DNA of 64,000 nucleotides from Ignavibacteriales bacterium (GTDB lineage Bacteria > Bacteroidota > Ignavibacteria > Ignavibacteriales > Ignavibacteriaceae). The stretch's first letter is position 1; every line of letters begins with the position of its first letter. The stretch lies in contig JAGUYG010000083.1 in assembly GCA_020061465.1 (NCBI GenBank), forward strand, positions 1 to 64,000. Reading direction: 5' to 3'. A model generated the notes under the pieces. The model worked only from the letters and a program-made list of their open reading frames with translations. It searched no databases and had not been told where the DNA came from. Both the position numbers and the translations under genes were made by a program. This document shows positions 53,601-62,088 of this stretch, piece after piece.

Positions 53601-54935
53601 ATGGAATTATTAGATAAACTAGTTTTACCTCAATCCTCCGAGCATATTCAGCTTTTACAATTTTTACTTATGCTGGTAATGTTTCTCTTCATTCCGTTTT
53701 TGGGTGCCATATTAGGCGGAACCATCATTTCGATTTACTTGCAAAGAAAAGGGGTAAAGGAAAAAAGTTATAACAGCCTCCGCTTTGCAAAAGATATAAT
53801 CGAAATTGTTACAATAAATAAAAGCATGGGTGTTATACTTGGGGTAGTCCCTCCAATCGCAGCCGCTCTAATCCTGGCACAACTGCTTCATAAATCCGGT
53901 TCTGCTGCAGTTGACTTAACGATATATGCATTTGTACTGATTGGCATTGGTCTAATATTTATTTATGCCTATCGTTACTCCGTTATATTTTCCTACATGT
54001 TTGGGAAAATTAATTCATCGGGTGATAGGGATGTAGATGCAGAAATAAATTATTTTAAAGAAGGTTCTGAAAAACTGCGTTCAAAATCCGGCAAATATGG
54101 CTTTCTAATTTTATTTTTTGGAATGTGGACATTCATCTCAGCACTTTCTCTTGCAGCTTATCCGCTCAAATGGTCGGCTAATGATTATGTAAGCATTATT
54201 TTTTCCTGGGAAGTTATTCTACGAATACTACAATTCATTTCAGCTTCATTAGCAATAACAGGTGCAGCGGTCCTTTTCTCATTTTTTTACTGGGAGGGAG
54301 GCAAACAAGAGATTGGGGATGAATACAAACGCTTTGTTAGGAAATTTGCCATCAAAATTACTTTTATCGGTGCACTTTTGCAGCCTGTATTCTTAGTGCT
54401 AAATTTATTCACTCTGCCCGAAACCGCATTGTCGGGTTCAGTTTTTAGTTTTTCGGTAATTGCACTTATCTTACTATTGCTTGCGTACAATTATTTATAT
54501 GCAATGGTTAAAAAGACTGAGTTCAATTACAGCGGACACGTTTTCTTTGTACTGGTTTTTGCGCTTGTCTCTCTTATTATAAAAGATCAACTTGCTATGA
54601 ACAACGCAACCAAATCTCAATCGCTTAGGCTAAGTTTGGAATATGAAAAGTACTTGAGTGAATTACATGTTGATAGGCAAGGAATAGCTGAAATCAGCGG
54701 TAAGGAGATCTTCGATGTACGTTGCACGCCGTGCCATAGATTCGATCAAAAATTAGTTGGTCCGGCTTATAATGATGTGCTGCCTAAATATGAAGGTAAA
54801 TCGAATCAATTGGTTGCTTTTATTAAAAATCCTGTAAAGGTTGATCCCGCCTTTCCGCCTATGCCTAATCCGGGATTAAAGCCCAACGAAGTGGAAGCTG
54901 TAGTTAAGTATTTGCTTGAACAGAGCAAAAAATAA
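53601..54935 (+). CDS. Polytopic membrane protein with C-terminal cytochrome c
   Basis: The 444-aa protein starts with about eight transmembrane helices (residues 15-345). It ends in a monohaem cytochrome c domain with CTPCH near residue 375, VGPAYNDVLPKY near 385 and a likely Met ligand in FPPMPNPGL near 420. The membrane part is not one I can assign to a known respiratory subunit. As last gene of the act/cox operon it may anchor a cytochrome near the oxidase. Confidence 0.82.
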   Translation: MELLDKLVLPQSSEHIQLLQFLLMLVMFLFIPFLGAILGGTIISIYLQRKGVKEKSYNSLRFAKDIIEIVTINKSMGVILGVVPPIAAALILAQLLHKSGSAAVDLTIYAFVLIGIGLIFIYAYRYSVIFSYMFGKINSSGDRDVDAEINYFKEGSEKLRSKSGKYGFLILFFGMWTFISALSLAAYPLKWSANDYVSIIFSWEVILRILQFISASLAITGAAVLFSFFYWEGGKQEIGDEYKRFVRKFAIKITFIGALLQPVFLVLNLFTLPETALSGSVFSFSVIALILLLLAYNYLYAMVKKTEFNYSGHVFFVLVFALVSLIIKDQLAMNNATKSQSLRLSLEYEKYLSELHVDRQGIAEISGKEIFDVRCTPCHRFDQKLVGPAYNDVLPKYEGKSNQLVAFIKNPVKVDPAFPPMPNPGLKPNEVEAVVKYLLEQSKK

Positions 54936-54955
54936 TTTGAAGAAAAGAATCACCT

Positions 54956-54992
54956 AATGCCCTGCGATAAATTTCTAAGGGCATTTTTAATT
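54956..54992 (+). terminator. Rho-independent terminator after the act/cox operon
   Basis: AATGCCCT (54956-54963) pairs with AGGGCATT (54978-54985), followed by TTTTAATT. The stem is 8 bp with a 14-base loop. It lies between two convergent genes and may serve both. Confidence 0.75.
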
Positions 54993-54997
54993 ATATA

Positions 54998-56191
54998 TCA
55001 AGCGAGAATGGGGATAATTTCAGATTGTCTTTCGCCCCCGGTAGCGATTACTTTACCATCCGGAGAAATAAAAACATCAATTTCACTTCTTACACCGAAC
55101 TCACCCGGCAGATAAATACCCGGCTCAATTGAAAAAGAAGTAGAAGGTAAAAGTAATCTTTCATCTTTTGTTTCGAAATTATCAAGGTGAGCACCGCTTC
55201 CATGTAAGTCGGTCGTTATCGAATGTCCTGTTCTATGAATGAAATAATCGCTGTAGCCTGCTTTAGTGATAAAACTTCTTGCTTCTTCATCAACTTCGAA
55301 TCCTCTTACAGGTTCATTTGTTTCAAATCTTCTTTTAACTAAATCGAATGCTGCATCTCTGGCTCCGGCAACAATATTGAATATGTTAATATATTTTTCG
55401 GGGACTGATTTACCGGCATATCCAACCCATGTAATATCCGACCAAACACCTTCCGGTTTATTTAGTTTTGCCCAAAGATCAATCAGCACAAAATCATTTC
55501 GTCTTACCGGTTTATTTATTTCTATCGTGGGAGCATAATGAGGATTGGCACTGTTTTCATTTACGCCAACTATCGGAGGATGATCGGTATAATAACCTCT
55601 TGCATCAAATTCTTTCATTATGAATTGCTGAACATCATATTCGGTAATAGAAGAATCGGATAATATGTTATTTTTAATGAAGTTAAAAGCATCTTTTACT
55701 ATTGCGGTTAAGGAGTTTGCAACCGGTTTATTCTCTCCAAATTGTTCTTTTGTCCAAACAGCTGCAAAAAGAGATATTAAATCTGCACTGCTCCCGATCT
55801 CCACATTTAAGGATTTGATTTGTTCAATTGTTCCTGCATCAACCTTTGATACATAAGGTATTGCATTCTTAGGAGAATATTCCATGGCAATTCTTTTTGT
55901 TCCCGAAAGCATATTGGATAAGTGATGAGCAAGAGAGGCATGACTGGAATAAGTTAGTTTCTCTCCGGGTAGATGATCGAGATTGCCGGCTTCAATTGCA
56001 TTAACTATCTTTTTTGGGATTCCTTCTTTAGGAATAAAGTAATAAAATCTTCGAGTCAAATGACTTGCTTTAGGCACATCCAAAATATTCAGTGCTAAGT
56101 CATTACTGCCCCGAAAATCATACAATAGCCATGCATCGAAATTCATTGACTGTATAATGGATTGAATTTTAGAAAGATTAAAGTTTCCCAT
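54998..56191 (-). CDS. pepP: Xaa-Pro aminopeptidase-like M24 metallopeptidase
   Basis: This 397-aa M24 family enzyme has a creatinase-like N-terminal domain (1-150) and a pita-bread domain. The metal ligands are present: Asp in VLIDLWAK and Asp in WSDITWVG near 240-255, His in HRTGHSITT near 322, Glu in SIEPGIYLPG near 358, and Glu in GVRSEIDVF near 370. These enzymes remove the N-terminal residue before proline, in the cytoplasm. GAGG lies before the ATG. It would complement the S37 peptidase at 6660 in using proline-rich peptides. Confidence 0.9.
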   Translation of the reverse strand: MGNFNLSKIQSIIQSMNFDAWLLYDFRGSNDLALNILDVPKASHLTRRFYYFIPKEGIPKKIVNAIEAGNLDHLPGEKLTYSSHASLAHHLSNMLSGTKRIAMEYSPKNAIPYVSKVDAGTIEQIKSLNVEIGSSADLISLFAAVWTKEQFGENKPVANSLTAIVKDAFNFIKNNILSDSSITEYDVQQFIMKEFDARGYYTDHPPIVGVNENSANPHYAPTIEINKPVRRNDFVLIDLWAKLNKPEGVWSDITWVGYAGKSVPEKYINIFNIVAGARDAAFDLVKRRFETNEPVRGFEVDEEARSFITKAGYSDYFIHRTGHSITTDLHGSGAHLDNFETKDERLLLPSTSFSIEPGIYLPGEFGVRSEIDVFISPDGKVIATGGERQSEIIPILA

Positions 56192-56232
56192 CGGGTCCTC
56201 TTGAATGGTTTTATTTAGAAGGTAAGAGTAAA

Positions 56233-57321
56233 TTAAATATCACAAATAATGCTAACCTTCGTTCCCTCATTAAGCAAGCTTTCAATTTTAAACTGACCAC
56301 CGTGCAGCTCTACTATTTTTTTGGCTATGATCAGGCCTAAGCCGGAACCTTGCTGTTCATGAAGTTGACGGTCGAACTGCATATACCCACCTACAGAAAT
56401 AATTTGTTCCGGAGTCATCCCGCGTCCGCTGTCCGATACATGAAATAGAACGCTGTTATCATTAGACATCAGGGTAACGATAACCGGTGTTCCTTTCTCG
56501 GAGAATTTGAATGAGTTGTCGATTAATTCATAAGCAAGTTTTTTTACATAACCTTCACCCATCCTCAGCGGAGCGTCCTCAACTTCTAACAGTAAGTCCT
56601 CATCCCGTTCCAATTCTTGGGCAAGCTGCTTAGCGGTAGATATTATAATATCCCGCGGGTTATAGTAATAAGATTTTCTTAACAAGCTGACTTTTTCGGG
56701 GTCCTTTCCGATCATATCGAGTTGTGCAAAAGCAAGAAAATTTTCTGTAAGTTTTTTTAATCGAATAGCATCCTTGTTGATGTATTTAAGCATCTGAATC
56801 ATTTCCGGTTTGTTCAGATGATCAAAGTCCTTAATAAGTATTTCCGAGAACCCGAGTATTCCGTTAAGGGGAGTAAAAAATTCATGCGGCAAAGAGAAAG
56901 AAATACTGCCGCGTAAATCATCTAATCTCTTCTCGGAATTTTTGAGCCACGTCTCGTACTTTTCGAATGCAAGCTGTATAATCTTAATAAGTTCGGGAGA
57001 GCTGAAAGGTTTTATAATAAAATATTCAAAACTAAAGAGAGACCCACCTTTTTTGGCTTTGCTGGATTTTTTATCTAACAGAAATATGAATGGAATAGTT
57101 GCAATAAAAGTTTCATCGCGCAGCCGGCGCAGCACATCGTATCCAAATCCGTCGTATATATCCCAACTGCAAATGACCAGATTAGGAACGTTCTTTAGTG
57201 CTAGCTCGTATCCTTGTGATGCTGTTTCTGCAACATCCAGGTTGAACTCGTCGGATTCAAGCGCAGAAGCCACCTGCCTGATTACCTTGCTGTCATCTTC
57301 TATGAGGAGAATATTTTTCAT
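56233..57321 (-). CDS. Receiver-histidine kinase hybrid with degenerate receiver
   Basis: The 362-aa cytoplasmic protein has an N-terminal receiver domain (1-120), a HisKA dimerisation helix with H146 in SLPHEFFTPLNGILG, and an HATPase domain (N box ELIDNSFKFS, G box DSGRGM, GSGLGLIIAKKIVELHGG). The acidic pair D9-D10 and K104 of the receiver remain. The phosphoacceptor position, however, is Ser (S52 in VICSWDIYDG), so it probably works as a pseudo-receiver. The partner response regulator is unknown. It lies 41 bases upstream of the M24 gene on the same strand. Confidence 0.88.
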   Translation of the reverse strand: MKNILLIEDDSKVIRQVASALESDEFNLDVAETASQGYELALKNVPNLVICSWDIYDGFGYDVLRRLRDETFIATIPFIFLLDKKSSKAKKGGSLFSFEYFIIKPFSSPELIKIIQLAFEKYETWLKNSEKRLDDLRGSISFSLPHEFFTPLNGILGFSEILIKDFDHLNKPEMIQMLKYINKDAIRLKKLTENFLAFAQLDMIGKDPEKVSLLRKSYYYNPRDIIISTAKQLAQELERDEDLLLEVEDAPLRMGEGYVKKLAYELIDNSFKFSEKGTPVIVTLMSNDNSVLFHVSDSGRGMTPEQIISVGGYMQFDRQLHEQQGSGLGLIIAKKIVELHGGQFKIESLLNEGTKVSIICDI

Positions 57322-57398
57322 TAATTCTCTTAAATCATTATAAAATATATTTGCAATGCAAAGTTAAACATCTCACACACAATAAAAATTACAATAAT

Positions 57399-57776
57399 TT
57401 ATTGCTTTTTCAAAATAATTGCAGAAACCACTGCTGTCCAAAACTGTAGCCACATTGCATCCTCGCTGATGCCGATAAATGATTTGATTTTTAAGTGTTG
57501 TTTAAGCTCTTGGAAGAAAATCTCTATCCTCCATCTCTGTTTATATAGCTCTGCAATCATAGATGCTGTCCAAGAAAAATTGTTCGTTATTACTTCTATA
57601 ATCCGGTTTTTCTCGTCATCATAGATTACAACACGATTCAGATTTTCCGGGTATAGTTCTTTTGTATCTTCTTCTGTAAGTCTTATTATTTCATCTTTTA
57701 ATATATGCTCATCTTTATCCTCCGGTAAAGGCAATTCTTTGACGTGTTCGTATTTTATAGATTTCTTTAACAGCAT
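57399..57776 (-). pseudogene. C-terminal remnant of an IS4-family transposase
   Basis: These 125 residues hold the C-terminal DDE region with the IS4 signature Y-x2-R-x3-E-x6-K (YKQRWRIEIFFQELK near residue 90), preceded by ITNNFSWTASMIAELY. The N-terminal DD part is missing, cut where a second IS remnant begins. The element can no longer move by itself. Confidence 0.8.
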
Positions 57777-58288
57777 TTAATTAGCGATGAAGCATTCAAA
57801 GAATTACTTTCAGATATGCAATTACCAACCAGTGATGCCATAGGAGACTGGTTACGACGATATGGCGGGTAACAATCCGAGGAAAAGATAAAGATGGTAT
57901 TAAAGAAGATTATGAAATAGCAGAGACAAAATATCGGTTTGGTTCAAAGAAGCACATGGTCAGAATAATAGCAAAACGGACAAAAATAAAGCAGCAATAT
58001 GATTTGTTTTTAAATTACCGTTATTGGATAGTTGCTACTAGTCTAGGAATAGAAAAATATGATTTTCAAGCAATAATAGACTTACACCAAGGAAGAGGAA
58101 ACATAGAAAAAAGAATAGGAGAGTTAAAGCATCAACTAAATTTTGACAGGCAACCGTGCGGACAATTTGAAGCTAACTGTTTATATTTTACTATTGGGCT
58201 ATTGGCGTATAACTTATTGCAAATTCTAAAGTTGTTAGGATTACCGGAAGAATATCACTCAAAGAGCATACGAAAATTGAGATATTAA
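57777..58288 (+). pseudogene. Decayed IS1380-like transposase
   Basis: A short N-terminal-like piece (DEAFKELLSDMQLPTSDAIG, 57790-57872) ends at a TAA. A separate frame from about 57896 to 58288 then gives the C-terminal part, with RGNIEKRIGELKHQLNFDRQ and LAYNLLQILKLLG, typical of IS1380 transposases. The middle of the gene is deleted. It abuts the IS4 remnant on its left. Confidence 0.7.
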
Positions 58289-58749
58289 CTGCTTAAGTTA
58301 GCTTGTAAAGTATTTTTCATGCAAGATATTTAGTCATTCAAATAACCGCTCCGTTAAATAACATTGAATTGTTTAAGAGGGCATACTATCGCCTCAGATA
58401 AGCGCCTTTACCTTCAGGTTAAAGTTTTGAATAAATAAAAGATAAAAATTTTATCGGGCAATTGATTGTCAGCGAGGGGGTATGGTTAAAAGCGTATGAA
58501 AAACTGAAAACACCTCTTTACCAGAACCGGATCATTACAGGCAAATTAAAAAATCAAACTAAATGAATGACTTTACACTCTTTCCTGGCTTTTACCTATT
58601 TATTTTGACCCCTATATCGGATTTAAGGAATCTTGCATTTGGTTCAGTAATAGTTATTATTACAGGTGCTGGTTTGTAATTATCACCGGCAAATAATATT
58701 TTAAGTCAGCGTCAAATCAATATTTTCAAATCCTGCGGAAAAAATTCAG
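58289..58749. other. Gap after the IS remnants
   Basis: About 460 bases contain no intact gene. A 43-codon frame without a start codon (58435-58565, ending TPLYQNRIITGKLKNQTK) may be the tail of another broken gene, but I cannot name it. The promoter for the phosphatase-kinase pair should lie in the last 100 bases; no clear motif is seen. Confidence 0.4.
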
Positions 58750-59478
58750 ATGAATTATTTATATACCTGTCTTTCGAAGATCGGGCTGACACGTTCAGAT
58801 AATGAAGACTCAATCGGTGTATTCAAACTCGATTACGGTTTGCTTGCAATAGTTTGCGATGGATTGGGCGGGAACCAAGCCGGCGAGGTTGCATCCCGTT
58901 TAACCGTTGAAACAGTTAGCAATAACTTTTTACAATCCGATGAACCTAATTATTTAGAACGGATAAAGGATGCCGTTATAAATGCCAACGATCTACTGAT
59001 AAAAAAATCAATTGCCGAACCGGAGCTTAAAGGTATGGCTACAACGGTGGAGGTGTTGTTCTTAAATGAAGAAGGCGCATATTGGGGGCATGTTGGCGAT
59101 TCAAGAATTTATTCGGTAATGAACGGCAAACTGAAGCAGTTAACCAAGGACCATTCCCTTGTTCAAAAATTAATTGATGAAGGTTTTCTTACTCACAAGG
59201 AAGCTGAAAATCATCCGAACAAAAATATAATTATGCGCGCTCTCGGCGATGAAAAAGAAATTGATGTTGATCTGAGCAAACTAAAATTTAATTCAAAAGA
59301 GGATGCCCTCTTTTTTATGTGCACCGACGGAGTAACTAATGTATTGAAAGATGATGAGATTGAACAAGTGCTGAGCAAAAATGAGTTGAGCGTTAGCCCG
59401 GATATGCTTTCAGGCATAATAGAAGAAAGAGGGGCGCCGGATAATTTCTCCTTTGTCATTATCTCAAAGAGTGAATAA
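58750..59478 (+). CDS. PP2C-type Ser/Thr protein phosphatase
   Basis: This 242-aa PPM-family phosphatase shows the metal-binding motifs in order: RSDNEDSIGV near residue 15, VCDGLGGNQAGEVAS near 36, WGHVGDSRIY near 112, MCTDGVTN near 193 and GAPDNFSFVII near 228. It dephosphorylates Ser/Thr phosphoproteins. The kinase gene begins at the very next base after its stop, so the two form a reversible switch in one operon. Confidence 0.94.
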   Translation: MNYLYTCLSKIGLTRSDNEDSIGVFKLDYGLLAIVCDGLGGNQAGEVASRLTVETVSNNFLQSDEPNYLERIKDAVINANDLLIKKSIAEPELKGMATTVEVLFLNEEGAYWGHVGDSRIYSVMNGKLKQLTKDHSLVQKLIDEGFLTHKEAENHPNKNIIMRALGDEKEIDVDLSKLKFNSKEDALFFMCTDGVTNVLKDDEIEQVLSKNELSVSPDMLSGIIEERGAPDNFSFVIISKSE

Positions 59479-61386
59479 ATGGTCGGGCGTAACATAGAAC
59501 ATTATAAACTTATCCAGGTACTCGGCGAAGGCGGAATGGGTATTGTTTACAAAGCCTTTGACTTGAAGCTTGAGAGATACATCGCTTTAAAAATTTTAAG
59601 CTCACATGCTACAAACAACCCGCAGTTCGTTGAACGATTCAAGAGAGAAGCAAAACACCAGGCTAAGCTTACTCACGCAAATATAATTCCGGTATATGGC
59701 TTTACAGAAGAACAGGGTGTCCTTGGAATAGTAATGGAATACGTTGACGGCGAGCCATTGGAAAAAATGATTGAACGAAGAGGGAGAATTCCCGTTTCAG
59801 AAGCGTTGCTGATTATCAAACAGATTCTTGCGGGTGCAGCGTATGCTCATAAAAAAGGATTTATTCATAGAGATATAAAACCCTCCAATATTATTATTAA
59901 TAAAGAAGGTGTTGCCAAAATTATGGATTTCGGTATTTCGAAATCTTTAACCGAAACTAAGAATATCACAAAGACCGGGACTAAAATCGGTACCGTATTA
60001 TATATGAGCCCCGAACAGATAAAAGCACACGACCCGACGATTCAAAGCGATATCTATTCTATCGGAATTACGTTTTATGAAATGTTGGCAGGAAAAGTTC
60101 CGTTTGATTTTGATACCGAATATGAAATAATGGAAGCTCACCTTAAAAAAATTCCTGAAAAGCTTTCATCCGTCATTGAAGAAATCCCGCCCGAAATAGA
60201 TCTAATCCTTTCTAAAGCCTTGAATAAAAATCCGCAGAGAAGATACCTTAGCTGTGAAGAATTTATGGATGACTTAAATTCAAAAATTACACCACAGGTA
60301 TTAGCAAGAAAAAAAGAGAGTAAGAAAATTGGCAGGGCTTCAACATTAATTCCAAAGTTAAAATTCGCTTTAGTTATCACTTTTATATTTGTTGTATTAG
60401 CAGGGCTTTTTCTTTTCGTTTATGATGCAGTGTCTGGATTCTGGAAAGGTGCTTATACCAGCAGTAAAGGTCCCGTTTCCGGCGAGCATAGTTACCGGTT
60501 GAACCCATCCTATGTAGTTAAAACAAATTGGATTGCTCTGCCTTCTTCGACCTCTGAAGATTTGAACTCGATTTACATGCTTAACGATAGTACAGGACTT
60601 ATTTGCGGAAACAGCGGGATAATCTTAAAAACTGAAAACGCCGGATTAAGCTGGAAACAAATTAATGATTCGTTTCTCACCGATAGTCTTTACTCTCTTA
60701 CCATTAATAATTATGTTGCTTTCGCTGTAGGAAAGAACGGTGCAATCTTAAAATCTACCAATCAAGGAAATTCATGGCAGCCGGCAAATAATTATAATGT
60801 TACAGAATCTTTGTTCGATATAACTTTCATTAAAGGAACTCAAACAGGGATTATTGTGGGAAGCAGAGGAACAATTCTAAAGTCTAAAGATAATGGTGAA
60901 ACCTGGCATCCCATTCAAACAAATGTTTCAAACCTTCTTTATGGTGTTAGCTTTGTGAATAATCAAACAGGTTTTGCCGTAGGCTGGGACGGAACAATCT
61001 TAAAATCAACTGATCAAGGCGAAAGCTGGATTCTCCGACCAAAAATTACAGATAATTACTTAAGGGATATCGAATTCTTTGATGAACAAACCGGGATAAT
61101 TGCATGCGGAGGTGGAGAAATTTTACAAACAAATGATGGCGGTGAAACCTGGACTCTTATAGATGGCGGGGTAATTTCCGGTTTATATGCGGTTAGATTC
61201 TTGAATGAGAAATATGCAATGATTTTAGGCAGCCGGGGTGAAATTTTAGTAAGCGAAAGCGGAGGGAAAAATTGGGAACTCACATCAAGCGGAAATTTTA
61301 TAGCTCTTACCGATCTATCCGTAACACCATCCGGCAAAATCTTTATTACCGGTTTTGGCGGAACCATCTTAACATCCCAAAATTGA
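59479..61386 (+). CDS. Transmembrane Ser/Thr kinase with YCF48/BNR-type beta-propeller
   Basis: The 635-aa protein has a cytoplasmic kinase domain (1-275): GEGGMGIVYKAFD P-loop, Lys in IALKIL, HRDIKPSN near 131, DFGISK near 153 and SPEQ. A single transmembrane helix lies near 293-315. The outside part (about 345-635) is a series of repeats such as GNSGIILKTENAGLSWK and GRDGTILKSTDQGESW, a Ycf48/BNR-like propeller of about six blades. It probably senses an envelope signal. It is paired with the PP2C gene upstream. Confidence 0.93.
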   Translation: MVGRNIEHYKLIQVLGEGGMGIVYKAFDLKLERYIALKILSSHATNNPQFVERFKREAKHQAKLTHANIIPVYGFTEEQGVLGIVMEYVDGEPLEKMIERRGRIPVSEALLIIKQILAGAAYAHKKGFIHRDIKPSNIIINKEGVAKIMDFGISKSLTETKNITKTGTKIGTVLYMSPEQIKAHDPTIQSDIYSIGITFYEMLAGKVPFDFDTEYEIMEAHLKKIPEKLSSVIEEIPPEIDLILSKALNKNPQRRYLSCEEFMDDLNSKITPQVLARKKESKKIGRASTLIPKLKFALVITFIFVVLAGLFLFVYDAVSGFWKGAYTSSKGPVSGEHSYRLNPSYVVKTNWIALPSSTSEDLNSIYMLNDSTGLICGNSGIILKTENAGLSWKQINDSFLTDSLYSLTINNYVAFAVGKNGAILKSTNQGNSWQPANNYNVTESLFDITFIKGTQTGIIVGSRGTILKSKDNGETWHPIQTNVSNLLYGVSFVNNQTGFAVGWDGTILKSTDQGESWILRPKITDNYLRDIEFFDEQTGIIACGGGEILQTNDGGETWTLIDGGVISGLYAVRFLNEKYAMILGSRGEILVSESGGKNWELTSSGNFIALTDLSVTPSGKIFITGFGGTILTSQN

Positions 61387-61545
61387 TTTTCCTTCCTCTA
61401 ATATTTAATTTGATTTTAAGAAATTAAACTTGCTTTATGGTTATTCAAGCGTTGGCATCTGCTTATTTAAGAATGTACCATTCCATTTAGTTTAATATCT
61501 TTATTTATTGAAATTTTTGAAAAAATTTAGGAAAATTATTTGATA

Positions 61546-62010
61546 TGACTAACAGCAAGGAGAGGCCTTAGAGATAGAAGAAATGAAATACTTTTCATTG
61601 ATACCCGCAATATGGGGTGCTTAATTAACAGAAAAACCCGTGAGCTATCTCAGGAAGATATTAGGAAGATCGCAGATACATATCATCGATTGAGATATTC
61701 CCCCTCACCTAATCTCTCCCAGGGGGAGAGGGATAAAAATTCTCTCCCTTTGGGAGAGATGTCCGAAGGACAGAGAGGGTATAAAGATATAAAAGGTTTC
61801 TGCAATTCCGCTTCTGTTGAAAGAGTGAAAGAACTTGATTATGTGCTTACTCCCGGACGCTACGTGGGCTTGCCCGATGTTGAAGATGACTTTGATTTTA
61901 ACGAACGATTTACAACACTTAAAGCCGAGTTTGAAGTACAGCTTATAGAAGAAACAAAATTAAATGATCTGATAAAAGAGAATTTAGCAAGGATTGAACT
62001 TAAAAATTAA
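61546..62010 (+). pseudogene. hsdM: C-terminal remnant of a type I methyltransferase (HsdM)
   Basis: The frame reads ILFIDTRNMG, then RKTRELSQEDIRKIADTYHRL, IKGFCNSASVERVKEL and DYVLTPGRYVGLPD, the familiar C-terminal end of HsdM. It closes with the helical tail ending ARIELKN. The catalytic N-terminal part is absent. About 28 residues of repeat-derived sequence (SPSPNLSQGERDKNSLPLGE and onward) are inserted in frame near 61697-61779. An ATG at 61612 could start a 132-aa product. Confidence 0.8.
61700..61779. repeat. Palindromic repeat inserted within the hsdM remnant
   Basis: CCCCTCACCTAATCTCTCCC followed by GGGGGAGAGGG, then TCTCTCCCTTTGGGAGAGAT, form two nested palindromes. This resembles the widespread CCCTCACC-type intergenic repeats. 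It is unusual to find it inside a reading frame, where it has kept the frame open. Confidence 0.65.
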
Positions 62011-62088
62011 TTATTGGATGTCGCAAATTGTGACCTTTGATTTATCACTACCGCATTTTGCGATACCATTATAATAAATGAATACAAA

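Noticed and set aside
61700-61779. Transcription terminator in the hsdM remnant
   Set aside because: The stems are strong, but no T-run follows and the reading frame passes through. An inserted repeat explains it better.
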